From: F1-120-MAGs023 sp038228615
GTDB taxonomy: Bacteria > Actinomycetota > Acidimicrobiia > IMCC26256 > PALSA-610
DNA length: 31,026 nucleotides
Reading direction: 5' to 3'
Assembly: GCA_038228615.1 (NCBI GenBank)
Contig: JBBRPC010000017.1
Coordinates: 1 to 31,026 of the forward strand
Positions 16,513 through 24,655 of this stretch are shown piece after piece. Each line of letters starts with the position of its first letter. Positions within the stretch are counted from its first letter, which is position 1. The notes under the pieces are model-generated. The model had not been told where the DNA came from, did not search any database, and saw only the letters and a program-made list of their open reading frames with translations. Both the position numbers and the translations under genes were made by a program.

Positions 16513-16541
16513 TTGACACCAACTATGCCACAAGATACGCT
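16513..16541 (+). promoter_or_regulatory. Sigma70-type promoter of the SDR-DinB-SCO6745-NTF2 operon
   Basis: A consensus -35 TTGACA (16513-16518) is followed after 17 bp by TACGCT (16536-16541, TANNNT type). The start point would be near 16548, giving a leader of about 22 nt that includes the TGAGGAG ribosome-binding site at 16557-16563. The promoter position rules out the ATG at 16525 as the operon's first start codon. Confidence 0.7.
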
Positions 16542-16569
16542 GCGGCACAACGCACTTGAGGAGACCACA

Positions 16570-17316
16570 TTGAGCGATTCCCACCGGCGGGTCACTGTCA
16601 TCAACGACGCCAGTTTCTACGTCGGGCCACATCTGGCACGTTCGCTCGCAGCCAAGGGTCACGATCTGGTCCTGGGCGACCCAAGCGACGCGCTCGTTGG
16701 CGAACTCACGGCGGCGGGAAGCACCGTTGTTGCAGTAACCGACGCGCACGACATCAGTAAACCGGAAGCATCAACCCGGTTGGTTGCTGCTGCGATGGAC
16801 AAATTCGGACGGATCGACTCGGCCGCCGCAGCGTCGGGAAGGGTCATCACCGGCCGGTTCTTGAAGTCGTCAGTCTCGGATCTCGAAGCCGTATTCAAGG
16901 GCTGCGTCGAGGCTCCGTATCACTTCTTGCGCGCCGTCATCCCAGTCATGGTCGCGCAGGGCGAGGGCCAGGCATTGCTCATCACAAGCGCCGCAGGAGC
17001 ACGCCCAACTCCCGGCGCGCCGTTGTACTCTGCCGCGCGCGCGGCAGCAACGATGCTGGCTCGCAATGTGGCAGCAGAAGTCGCTCGCAACGGAGTTCAA
17101 GTCAACGTGCTCGGAACCAACTTCATGGATTTCCCTGAGTTTCTTCGGGCCAGTGGGGTGACCGACGCAGCATCGCGCGCGAAGATCGAGGCCCAGGTAC
17201 CGTTGGGCCGCCTCGGTACGCTCGAGGAATTCGCAGCATTTTGTATGCCGTTCGTCGACGGGACGAGTCGGTTCACCACAGGCCAGTTCGTCGCCTACGC
17301 CGGAGGTTGGGTGTGA
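16570..17316 (+). CDS. Divergent SDR-fold protein with altered catalytic and cofactor motifs
   Basis: The TTG at 16570 is chosen because TGAGGAG lies 6 nt upstream and the promoter is placed to match. The product is 248 residues with SDR length and overall pattern: the C-terminal half shows the strand/helix order VNVLGTNFMDFPEF, PLGRLGTLEEFA and the typical end GQFVAYAGGWV. However, the glycine-rich loop, normally TGxxxGIG, reads NDASFYVG, and the NNAG motif reads AAASGR. The active site keeps Ser140 (LITSAAG) and Tyr153 but has Arg157 in place of Lys (YSAAR). It may bind another ligand, use the cofactor differently, or be inactive. Its TGA overlaps the DinB start by 4 bp (GTGA). Confidence 0.85.
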   Translation: MSDSHRRVTVINDASFYVGPHLARSLAAKGHDLVLGDPSDALVGELTAAGSTVVAVTDAHDISKPEASTRLVAAAMDKFGRIDSAAAASGRVITGRFLKSSVSDLEAVFKGCVEAPYHFLRAVIPVMVAQGEGQALLITSAAGARPTPGAPLYSAARAAATMLARNVAAEVARNGVQVNVLGTNFMDFPEFLRASGVTDAASRAKIEAQVPLGRLGTLEEFAAFCMPFVDGTSRFTTGQFVAYAGGWV

Positions 17317-17903
17317 GCAATCCCTCAGCAGAACTACTCGCAGATCTTCTCCTCGACTCGCTACAGCGACGCATGCACACGATGCATGGTTTGTACTACC
17401 AGGCAGTCGAATCGATGGATCTGCAGCACGTCAACCACTTCGAGCGCGAAGGCGTACTGCCGATCGCTTTTTCACTCTTTCACTACACGAACATGCAAGA
17501 TGCGTCGTTCATGATGATTACCGGTATCGCTCCCGTTTGGAACGACGCGTGGCAGTCGCGTGTACAGATGACGATCAACGATCACGGCAAACACAAGACC
17601 GTCGACGAGATGATCCATCAGCGCATCGGTGACTACGAAGCTTTCAAGGAATATCAACGAACGGTGTTTGATCGCACCGAGCGTTACCTCGAAACGATCG
17701 ACCCGCTCGACTTCACCAAGGTGCTGATCGCTCGTCCATTCCCGGAGGTGGTCGCCAGCACCTACAGCGCACGGTGCGCCGGACCTGACGGCATCACTGT
17801 GCTCGACGGTTTCGAATGCTGGCTCTACCAACATGGGTTGCGTCACATGGGCGAGATCGAGCTCGCCCGAGGACTCGTTGGCCTCGGCGGCATGACTTCA
17901 TAG
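17313..17903 (+). CDS. DinB-superfamily putative metal-dependent protein
   Basis: A 196-residue protein starting at GTG 17313, within GTGA shared with the preceding stop. It is largely helical. His residues are spaced as in the DinB/YfiT four-helix bundle: an early RMHTMHGLYYQAV helix, SLFHYTNMQDASF in the second helix, and YQHGLRHMGEIELARGL in the last helix, where the family has HxxxHxGE. DinB-fold proteins bind a divalent metal with three His, and many actinobacterial members act as thiol-dependent transferases or maleylpyruvate-isomerase relatives. No specific reaction can be assigned. Its place in an operon with an altered SDR and an NTF2-like protein suggests a small-molecule pathway. 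Confidence 0.8.
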   Translation: MSNPSAELLADLLLDSLQRRMHTMHGLYYQAVESMDLQHVNHFEREGVLPIAFSLFHYTNMQDASFMMITGIAPVWNDAWQSRVQMTINDHGKHKTVDEMIHQRIGDYEAFKEYQRTVFDRTERYLETIDPLDFTKVLIARPFPEVVASTYSARCAGPDGITVLDGFECWLYQHGLRHMGEIELARGLVGLGGMTS

Positions 17904-17936
17904 GGCGTACCCCTTGACGATTGCACGACTCGACGC

Positions 17937-18854
17937 ATGAGCGACGCTCGCCCCGATTGGGACGCAATCACTTGCCGTAACGCACGTTCGGTGCAAACGA
18001 CCATCGGCTGGATCTTTTGGGATCCTGGCGCAATCGTTCGATACGAAGCAGCCGGACTTCCTGGGGCCTTCGCTGGCCCGCTCGGCTATATCGCTGCGCG
18101 TTGCGCGCCAATCGCGAGTGCGGGACCCGAGGCCGTGATCGCCGCGTTCGGATCCATTAGCCCCGTCGGAATCCGCGCCACATTCGAGCTCCTCGACACA
18201 CCAGACAAATTCAGGGAGATGTGGGAAGCCCGCGATGCAGCAGTGATCGACGGCCTCAAGCAGTACGCCCCTGACATCATTGATTCGCTGCGCGCATTCG
18301 GACCTTCGCTGTGGCGAGTGATCGATCAGCTGCCATCGCTTGGCCGCGTGTTCTTCGCCGCGCATCTCGCCATGCAACGCCCGACTGATCCGATCCTCTC
18401 CGGCTGGCATGCTGTGAACTGTCTGCGCGAGTGGCGTGGCGATACACACTGGGCGCTGGTGGTTGCCGCCGGACTGACGCACGCGGAGGCGTCGATTTTG
18501 CACAACGCATGGCTAGGTTATGAACCTGATTGGCTAGCGAATTCACGAGGTACCTCCAAAGAAGACCTCGACGCTGGATGGGCGCACCTCAACGAACGAG
18601 GGCTCGCATCCGGACGGAAAGTGCTCCCGACGGGAATCGAGGTACGCCGCCAGATCGAACTCGATACCGATCGCCTCACTACGTTCCCGTGGGAACTCCT
18701 CGGTGAACAGCACGCCACGGAGTTCGCGCTGTCGTTCGAACCGTCGTGTGAGAAGCTGCTCGCCCGAGTCGACGCCACTGCGGGAACTAACTACCAACCG
18801 GCATCGCGGGTGCACCAGCACTTCAGTGGCACCGCCGAAAGAGACCCAGCATGA
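17937..18854 (+). CDS. SCO6745-family protein
   Basis: A 305-residue protein recognised as the actinobacterial SCO6745 family. The hallmark blocks are present: an early AIVRYEAAGLPG segment, GYIAARCAPIASAGPEAVIAAF near residues 50-71, the central LREWRGDTHWALVVAAGLTHAEA, and the C-terminal LNERGLASGRKVLPTG with IELDTDRLTT. The C-terminal third looks like a winged-helix domain of MarR type, but no function of the family is firmly known to me. It starts at ATG 17937, 33 bp after the DinB gene, and its TGA overlaps the NTF2-like gene start (ATGA). It could be a ligand-binding regulator or an enzyme of unknown type. Confidence 0.82.
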   Translation: MSDARPDWDAITCRNARSVQTTIGWIFWDPGAIVRYEAAGLPGAFAGPLGYIAARCAPIASAGPEAVIAAFGSISPVGIRATFELLDTPDKFREMWEARDAAVIDGLKQYAPDIIDSLRAFGPSLWRVIDQLPSLGRVFFAAHLAMQRPTDPILSGWHAVNCLREWRGDTHWALVVAAGLTHAEASILHNAWLGYEPDWLANSRGTSKEDLDAGWAHLNERGLASGRKVLPTGIEVRRQIELDTDRLTTFPWELLGEQHATEFALSFEPSCEKLLARVDATAGTNYQPASRVHQHFSGTAERDPA

Positions 18855-19306
18855 CAATCGCTTCCACAACAGACCTCGGCCTCGCGCGAATCGAGACCGT
18901 CCGCCGACACATGGCGCTCGAAATCGACTGCGACTGGGATGCAGTGATCGCCACATTCGACCATCCTCGTTACGAGATGTATGGCACCGGTCAAGTCTTC
19001 GACGGCGAGGCTGAAGTTCGGGGTTATTTCGCAGCATCACGAACGCCGTTTCCCGATCAGGGCAATGAAATCATCTCGATCGCTGTCGACGAAGATCACG
19101 ACACCGTGCTGGTCGAGTTTTGGCTGACAGGGACACACCTCGGGCCACTACGAATTGCCGACCGGACAATTGCACCGACCGGGAAATCGTTCCGGGTGCG
19201 CATTGCAGCGTCGTTTGAGTTCGCGCCCAATTCCGACAAGATCATCTGCGAACGGCCGTACTTCGACCAGATGGCAATCTTGCAGATACTCGCTTCCGAA
19301 GCTTGA
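18851..19306 (+). CDS. NTF2-like (SnoaL-like) family protein
   Basis: A 151-residue protein with the SnoaL/NTF2 cone-fold pattern: an N-terminal helix pair ending in DWDAVIATFDHPRYEMYGTG, the VFDGEAEVRGYFAASRTPFPD helix and loop, then four long strands (DTVLVEFWLTGTHLG, FRVRIAASFEF). Such proteins include small isomerases, cyclases and dehydratases as well as ligand-binding proteins. It starts at ATG 18851, sharing ATGA with the SCO6745-family stop, and is the last gene of the four-gene unit. It ends one base before the stop of a convergent VOC gene. The reaction is not predictable. Confidence 0.85.
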   Translation: MTIASTTDLGLARIETVRRHMALEIDCDWDAVIATFDHPRYEMYGTGQVFDGEAEVRGYFAASRTPFPDQGNEIISIAVDEDHDTVLVEFWLTGTHLGPLRIADRTIAPTGKSFRVRIAASFEFAPNSDKIICERPYFDQMAILQILASEA

Positions 19307-19307
19307 C

Positions 19308-19679
19308 TTACTCAGGAGCGTGACACACGGCCTCGACGTTGTTGCCGTCGGGGTCTCTCACAAACGCTCCGTAATAGTTCGGGTGGTACTCAGGCCAGAC
19401 ACGCGCGTCGTGGAGGACCTCCGCGCCAGCTGCGATCGCCGCGTCGAGAAATGCCCTCACGCCCGATCGAGTGTCGGAGCGAAACGCGATGTGCGATTCG
19501 CGAAATCCGTCGCCCGAGGTGCGCGGCCCAAGCCAGAAATCTGGCATCGGTGGAATGCCGTATCCGATGACGTCTCCGAAGTCCATAATTCGAGAGCCAC
19601 CGAGCGTCAGAAGCACGGCGTCGTAGAAGGCAGCGCTGGTCGCAACCGAGGCGCACTGGATGGAAAGATGATCGAGCAT
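19308..19679 (-). CDS. VOC-family (glyoxalase/dioxygenase-like) protein
   Basis: A 123-residue protein. ATG 19679 is chosen since the domain begins directly with MLDHLSIQCASVATSAAFYD, the typical beta-alpha-beta start with metal-ligand His4. The middle HIAF strand after FRESH provides another ligand, and the end YGAFVRDPDGNNVEAVCH carries the family DPDGNxxE motif whose Glu is the last metal ligand. Single-domain VOC proteins dimerise and bind a metal; members isomerise, cleave or sequester small molecules. The next gene on this strand, upstream, is the acyl-CoA synthetase (58-bp gap), so both may be in one transcript. No ribosome-binding site is clear. Confidence 0.88.
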   Translation of the reverse strand: MLDHLSIQCASVATSAAFYDAVLLTLGGSRIMDFGDVIGYGIPPMPDFWLGPRTSGDGFRESHIAFRSDTRSGVRAFLDAAIAAGAEVLHDARVWPEYHPNYYGAFVRDPDGNNVEAVCHAPE

Positions 19680-19737
19680 GACACCATCATTGACGCGACG
19701 GCGTGCGCGGCGCAATCGGGAACCGTTGCAACATCGG

Positions 19738-21444
19738 CTACCCGTCGATCAGCGCCGCCAATGCTTCGTCGCGCAGTTGGCGTTTGAAAATCTTGCCTGA
19801 TGCGGTTCTCGGTAGCGGCTCCGGCGTGGTGAGGATGTAGCGAGGCACCTCGAAACGGGCCAGATGCTCTTGCAAAAATAAGCGCAGCACATCGAGGTCG
19901 AGGCTGGGGTCGGCCTGAATGGTCGCACCTACCTCTTCTCCGAGTCGCTCATCTGGCACTGAATAGACAGCGGCCTCATTGACCCCCGGGTGCAAAAGTA
20001 ACGCAGCTTCCACATGTCCACAGCCAATATTTTCTCCACCCCGAATGATCAGATCTTTGAGCCGATCGACAATGAAGAGGTAACCATCGTCGTCGAGATA
20101 CGCAATATCACCGGTACGAAACCAACCGTGAGCGAACACCTCGGCGTCGACATCGGGACGGTTCCAATAGCCAACGAAGAGCGACGTGCCACGCACCAGC
20201 AACTCACCACGCTCGCCGGCCGGAAGGTGGTTGCCTGCCTCGTCGACAATTGCGAGTTCGAGCACTGCGGAGCAACGTCCCGAACTCGCCGGTCGCTCGA
20301 GGTAGTCGCGGCCATTGATACCTGCACCGATCGCGTTGGTTTCGGTCATTCCCCATCCGGTGTTCGGCGCGGCCTTCGCAAACGACGCATCGATCTGTCG
20401 GACCTGTTCGGGTGCACGCGCCGCTCCACCGCCACCGACAACACGCAGCGAACTGAGATCGCGATCTGTGTGCTTGGCGATGCGCACAAGGTCACCGGTC
20501 ATCGCCGGTGGAGCGATGAACGAATTCACGCGTTCGCGTTCGATCAACGTGGCGGCGAGTTCGGGATCCCACTTATGCATGCACACCACTTTTCGCTGTG
20601 CCCGATACGACGAGAGATACACAGCATGTGAACCAGTCGCATGAAACAACGGCACCGCGAGGAGGGTCGCGTCCTGCACATGACGGCTGGTACGCGCAGG
20701 ATTTATCGCCCGTGTTCCACCCGCATCAGAATCCGCTTGTGCAGCGGTCGCGAACGTGTCGAGTTCCCACGACAGCAGGGCACTGATGACGTTGCGATGC
20801 GTCGACACAACCCCCTTCGGCCGGCCGGTCGAACCCGAGGTGTAAAAGATCGTTGCCGGATCATTGGCATCGATCTGCGACGTCGGCATATCGCAACCAT
20901 TCAGCGTCGCAAGGAGTTCGACGAGTGCCACGCCGCGCGCCGCCTCGACCTTTGTGCGAACAGTGATTACGGCGAGCTCAAGATCGGCGGAACAGCGCGC
21001 GAGTCGCTCCAATCGCTCCTCATCAGCGAAGAGCACCTTGGCGCCCGAGTCGAGCAACGCGTACTCCATCTCATCGGGCTGCCACAGCGCGTTCATTGCG
21101 ACTGCGATGCCCCCGATCGAAGTGACCGCCATGAACGCGAGGATCCACTCAGGATAATTGCGCATCGAGATTGCCACACGGTCGCCGTGAGCTACCCCGT
21201 ACCGATCGACGAGGACGTGGGCAATCTTCGCAGCTTCCCCGTACGCCTCCGCAAACGTCAGCCGTTCATCGCCGTAGACGATAAACGGTTTGTCGGTCGC
21301 GGTGGTTTCGAACAAGTCCCGTAGAGATGGAGGCGCGTTCTTGAACACCAGTTGCCTCCCAGTAGGCGTCTCGACCGGCACAAGCTCGTAGGGCGCACCT
21401 GTACCCGTCAATGTCGCGATGGCTTCGGATCGTGTTGGCGTCAC
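19738..21444 (-). CDS. Acyl-CoA synthetase / AMP-dependent ligase (class I adenylate-forming)
   Basis: A 568-residue ANL-superfamily enzyme. The ATP loop is TIFYTSGSTGRPKGV near residue 205; GWGMTETN is the A5 motif. GWFRTGDIAYLDDDGYLFI is the A7/A8 hinge region with DRLKDLIIRGGENI, and the C-terminal catalytic Lys lies in PRTASGKIFKRQL. It should activate a carboxylic acid to an acyl-AMP and then an acyl-CoA; the chain length preferred cannot be told. The GTG at 21444 has AGGA about 9 nt upstream. It is divergent from a sulfotransferase gene and is followed by a VOC gene. Confidence 0.94.
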   Translation of the reverse strand: MTPTRSEAIATLTGTGAPYELVPVETPTGRQLVFKNAPPSLRDLFETTATDKPFIVYGDERLTFAEAYGEAAKIAHVLVDRYGVAHGDRVAISMRNYPEWILAFMAVTSIGGIAVAMNALWQPDEMEYALLDSGAKVLFADEERLERLARCSADLELAVITVRTKVEAARGVALVELLATLNGCDMPTSQIDANDPATIFYTSGSTGRPKGVVSTHRNVISALLSWELDTFATAAQADSDAGGTRAINPARTSRHVQDATLLAVPLFHATGSHAVYLSSYRAQRKVVCMHKWDPELAATLIERERVNSFIAPPAMTGDLVRIAKHTDRDLSSLRVVGGGGAARAPEQVRQIDASFAKAAPNTGWGMTETNAIGAGINGRDYLERPASSGRCSAVLELAIVDEAGNHLPAGERGELLVRGTSLFVGYWNRPDVDAEVFAHGWFRTGDIAYLDDDGYLFIVDRLKDLIIRGGENIGCGHVEAALLLHPGVNEAAVYSVPDERLGEEVGATIQADPSLDLDVLRLFLQEHLARFEVPRYILTTPEPLPRTASGKIFKRQLRDEALAALIDG

Positions 21445-21526
21445 TCGAGCATCCTGGTCTCGACGATGGTGCGCGCGCCACTTGGTCGCTACCTGTCATC
21501 CCTTGTAGCGTGCCGGCAACGCAGGG

Positions 21527-21532
21527 TACGGT
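21527..21532 (+). promoter_or_regulatory. Possible leaderless -10 element before the sulfotransferase
   Basis: TACGGT fits TANNNT and ends 9 bp before the GTG at 21542. TTGTAG at 21503-21508, 18 bp ahead of it, could be the -35. No ribosome-binding site precedes the gene, which fits a leaderless or near-leaderless message. Confidence 0.4.
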
Positions 21533-21541
21533 GCTCAGTCC

Positions 21542-22273
21542 GTGAGAAATACGCTGATCCTGGGTTGTGGGCGAAGTGGAACATCGATCTTCGGCGAGCT
21601 ATTCGAATCTCTGCCGGGATTCACATACTTCTCCGAGCCGCTCATTTCGGAGATCGCAAGTGTTGTTGTCGACCATCCCATCGCCGTGAAGGTGCCGCGC
21701 GAAACTCCGGGCGTTGTCGCACCGATCGGGAGTTCCATCGATGTCAACGACCTCTTCGCAGTATGCGAAGGGCCCTTCGTGGTGTTTTGGCAGGTCCGTC
21801 ATCCGCTCGACGCGGTGTGTTCCCTGCGGATTGGCATCGAGCAGAACTGGGGTCACCATCCACGCCCGCCTGATTGGCTCGCCTGGCAGGCACGACCTTT
21901 AATCGAACGATGCGCGCACCATTGGGCTGTGATCAACGAATCGGGATATGCGCAGGTGCGTCAGCATGCGCTCGTCAATCGCTTCGAGGACATGATCACA
22001 GATCCCCTCGCGTGTGCGATCCGCGCTGTGCAAGCAGTCGGGGTCAATCCCGACGAGGTAACCGAAGCGCTCGCAACGTGGGCCCGACGAGTGCAAGACA
22101 CCAACAATGAGAACTTCGTCGAAGCCCAAACCTCGCGGCGCCACTCACGCGCCGATCACCGGCACAAGGTGAACCGATGGCGCGAGAATCTCTCACCCGA
22201 CGAAGTCGAAACAATTCTGCCACTCGTCGCGGATGCCGCTGCCACCTTTGGCTACGAACTCCCGGCGTACTAA
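21542..22273 (+). CDS. Sulfotransferase-family protein
   Basis: A 243-residue protein. The N-terminal LGCGRSGTSIFGEL (residues 7-20) is the 5' phosphosulfate-binding loop that contacts PAPS. The 3' phosphate-binding motif is VRHPLDAVCSLR, with the Arg and Ser expected for PAPS-dependent sulfotransferases. A late RHSRADHRHKVNRWRENL fits the C-terminal basic nucleotide-binding loop (KVNRWR). It should transfer sulfate from PAPS to a hydroxyl group. It starts at GTG 21542 with no ribosome-binding site. Its presence 5 kb from two sulfatases suggests that sulfate esters are made and removed by the same organism, but a shared pathway is not shown. Confidence 0.87.
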   Translation: MRNTLILGCGRSGTSIFGELFESLPGFTYFSEPLISEIASVVVDHPIAVKVPRETPGVVAPIGSSIDVNDLFAVCEGPFVVFWQVRHPLDAVCSLRIGIEQNWGHHPRPPDWLAWQARPLIERCAHHWAVINESGYAQVRQHALVNRFEDMITDPLACAIRAVQAVGVNPDEVTEALATWARRVQDTNNENFVEAQTSRRHSRADHRHKVNRWRENLSPDEVETILPLVADAAATFGYELPAY

Positions 22274-22279
22274 TGCTCG

Positions 22280-22294
22280 GTTGAACCGTTCAAC
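22280..22294. promoter_or_regulatory. 15-bp perfect palindrome GTTGAAC-C-GTTCAAC before the LLM gene
   Basis: It lies 6 bp after the sulfotransferase stop and 47 bp before the LLM start. The single-base centre makes a stable hairpin unlikely and an operator more likely. Its core matches the palindrome at 3574-3584. Confidence 0.5.
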
Positions 22295-22341
22295 ATAAGG
22301 TGGGAGTCTGCATCGTCACCCCCACGACTGAGGAAAACGAC

Positions 22342-23334
22342 ATGACCCGGCTCGGCTACCAAATTCCAAACTTCACCTACCCTGGCGTCGCCAAAGCTGG
22401 TTTGTTCGAAGTTGTCGCGGCGCAAGCCAAAGCGGCCGACCGCTCCGGCTTCGACACCGTGCTGCTCATGGACCACCTCTATCAACTGCCGATGCTCGGA
22501 GCGCCCGAGGATTACATGCTCGAGTGTTACACGACGCTCGGAGCTCTCGCCCGCGAAACCCAACACGTTCGACTCGGCGCGCTCGTGACGGGCAATACCT
22601 ATCGAAACCCGGCGCTGCTCGCGAAAATTGTCACCACACTTGACATCGTGTCGGGCGGCCGCGCACAACTCGGGATTGGTGCGGGATGGTTCGAACTCGA
22701 ACACGACTCGCTCGGATTTGCGTTCGGCACGTTCACCGACAGATTCGAAAAACTCGAGGAGGCGCTGCAGATCATCGTCGCGATGTTCAACGACGAACGA
22801 CCCACCGTCAATGGCGTGCACTACCAAACGAACAACGCGATCAACCAGCCGAGCCCGATCAACCGGATCCCGATCATGATTGGCGGCAGCGGTGAAAAAA
22901 AGACGCTGCGACTCGTCGCCCAGTATGCAAACGAATCGAACTTGACGGCCAGTTCCGAAGAAATCCCGCGCAAGCTCGACGCGCTCGCCGCACACTGCGA
23001 ACGACTCGGCCGCGATCGGAGTGAGATCACGGTGAGTCGTCAACTCAACATATGCGTCGCAGAAACCCACGATGCTGCGTACGCCGACATGACGGCATTC
23101 CTTGGTGCCCGTGGCCTCGATCTCGCAAACATGGATCAAGACACGCGCGAGATGATTCTCGCCATGGTGATTTGGGGTGACTCCGATGAAGTCGGCGAAC
23201 AACTGGTAACGGCACTCAGCGTCGGTGTCGATGGCATCACCTGCTCGCTGCCTGCGAACGGTTGGAACCCTGAGCGCGTCGAACAACTCGGCGCCGTGGC
23301 AAGCAAAGCGCTCGGAATCGGTGAGCCTGTCTGA
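22342..23334 (+). CDS. LLM-class flavin-dependent (probably F420) oxidoreductase
   Basis: A 330-residue TIM-barrel protein of the bacterial-luciferase superfamily. ATG 22342 has GAGG 9 nt upstream. It begins LGYQIPNFTYPG, and the family motif LDIVSGGRAQLGIGAGWFE lies near residues 97-115, followed by RFEKLEEALQI and PIMIGGSGEKKTL. In actinobacteria this group (TIGR03560-like) usually uses F420, transferring hydride to or from an organic substrate. Substrate is not predictable. It heads the 22342-28858 plus-strand series and is preceded by a perfect 15-bp palindrome that may control it. Confidence 0.92.
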   Translation: MTRLGYQIPNFTYPGVAKAGLFEVVAAQAKAADRSGFDTVLLMDHLYQLPMLGAPEDYMLECYTTLGALARETQHVRLGALVTGNTYRNPALLAKIVTTLDIVSGGRAQLGIGAGWFELEHDSLGFAFGTFTDRFEKLEEALQIIVAMFNDERPTVNGVHYQTNNAINQPSPINRIPIMIGGSGEKKTLRLVAQYANESNLTASSEEIPRKLDALAAHCERLGRDRSEITVSRQLNICVAETHDAAYADMTAFLGARGLDLANMDQDTREMILAMVIWGDSDEVGEQLVTALSVGVDGITCSLPANGWNPERVEQLGAVASKALGIGEPV

Positions 23335-23380
23335 TTCGAGGCCCTAGCGGTAATCGACGGGCGCGAAGTACGTTGTCGGG

Positions 23381-24541
23381 GTGTTCCAAGATCCGTCGCA
23401 CATCGATACTTCGCTCGACAGCCGTTCGATCAGCTTCGAAAACACGAGCGGCGCACGCGGCAATGGCGGGCGCTCAGCCGGCGGTCGCAAGGGTGCGCCC
23501 AATCGAACGATTCGTGCAGGCGAACGCATCGTGCTCGCCGACATTGCTGGGTCTGGCACCATCCGTCATATCTGGTGCACAATCCCTCCCGCACCGCCCC
23601 CAACAATGCGCTCGATCATCGTCGAAGTGTTCTATGGCTCGGCGGCCGACCCAAGCATCAGCGTTCCGTTGCTCGATTTTTTCGGCGTTCCATGCGGTCG
23701 ACCAACGGCGTTCTCGTCTGCGCTCACCGCGGTCCAGGAAGGTCGCGGCTTCAACGCATACTTCCCAATACCATTTCGGGATGGCGTACGCATCGAACTC
23801 TGTAACGGCGCGACGACCGACACCGTGTTGTATTTCCAGATCGACTACACACTCGGCGAAGTTGCCAGCGACTCGGGTCTCCTTCACGCTTCGTTTCGTC
23901 GCGAGAACCCAACGCAATTGCGCCGCGATTTTGTCATCGCCGATGGTTTCACCGGACCCGGCCGTTACCTCGGTTGCGTTGTCAGCGTGCGACCGATCGA
24001 CGCAGGGCTCTGGTACGGCGAAGGTGAGGTCAAGATCTATCGCGATGGCGATTCAGATCTCGCCACCTATTGCGGCACTGGCCTCGAGGATTACGTCGGA
24101 ACCGCGTGGGGCATGGGCCAGCACCATGCTCCGTTTGCTGGGGTTCCAGTCGATTGCCGTCCACAACACGCCACGGGCGGAATGGCCAGTCTCCCCGATC
24201 ATGCAGGCTTTTACCGATGGCACCTTCCCGACCCCATCGTGTTTCACACATCACTCAAGGTCACGATTCAACAGATCGGCATGAACTTGTTTCCTGTCGC
24301 TGCAGAAGACGCCATGGCCTCATACGTCGGAACAAATCCGCTTGCTGGCAACGGTTGGCTCCCGTCTCGCCGGGGCGTGGCCGGCATGGCACTTTTCGAA
24401 CGAGTCGACGACTACGCGGCCGTCGCGTTTGTCTATTGCAGAAATCGTCAGGCGGTTCCTCGCGTTGACGTCGAAGCTGCGACACAAGACATCGGCCGTC
24501 TTGCATATGAGACACCTGATCCGCTCGAATCATTCCTGTAA
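23381..24541 (+). CDS. DUF2961-family protein (glycoside hydrolase family GH172-like)
   Basis: A 386-residue protein starting at GTG 23381 without a clear ribosome-binding site. The DUF2961 hallmarks appear in order: GSGTIRHIWCTIP near residues 57-69, PLLDFFG at 97-102, LWYGEGEVKIYRDGD at 210-224, and CGTGLEDYVGTAWG with Glu236. YRWHLPDPIVFHTSL follows. The characterised family members, GH172, cleave alpha-D-fructofuranosides or D-arabinofuranosides; whether this protein does is unknown. The strand that usually reads IEHG after the SLKVT segment reads IQQIG here, a change I note from memory of the family. No signal peptide is present, so the substrate would have to be taken up first. Confidence 0.87.
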   Translation: MFQDPSHIDTSLDSRSISFENTSGARGNGGRSAGGRKGAPNRTIRAGERIVLADIAGSGTIRHIWCTIPPAPPPTMRSIIVEVFYGSAADPSISVPLLDFFGVPCGRPTAFSSALTAVQEGRGFNAYFPIPFRDGVRIELCNGATTDTVLYFQIDYTLGEVASDSGLLHASFRRENPTQLRRDFVIADGFTGPGRYLGCVVSVRPIDAGLWYGEGEVKIYRDGDSDLATYCGTGLEDYVGTAWGMGQHHAPFAGVPVDCRPQHATGGMASLPDHAGFYRWHLPDPIVFHTSLKVTIQQIGMNLFPVAAEDAMASYVGTNPLAGNGWLPSRRGVAGMALFERVDDYAAVAFVYCRNRQAVPRVDVEAATQDIGRLAYETPDPLESFL

Positions 24542-24655
24542 CGCCGCCATCCCCAGGCAGCATCGTTCGTTGGTAAATCTCCCCCGCAATTCGAAGCAAA
24601 TCGCCCACCGGACAAGATTCGCGGTGCACACGCACAAAACTCCGAAGGAGGCTCG

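Noticed and set aside
22280..22294. Rho-independent terminator of the sulfotransferase gene
   Set aside because: The palindrome has a single-base centre and no T-run, which suits a DNA-binding site better than a terminator hairpin.
22270..23286. 338-codon open frame on the minus strand
   Set aside because: It is fully antisense to the LLM oxidoreductase, whose motifs are intact; its composition (rich in Arg, His, Glu) is that of a reverse-frame shadow.
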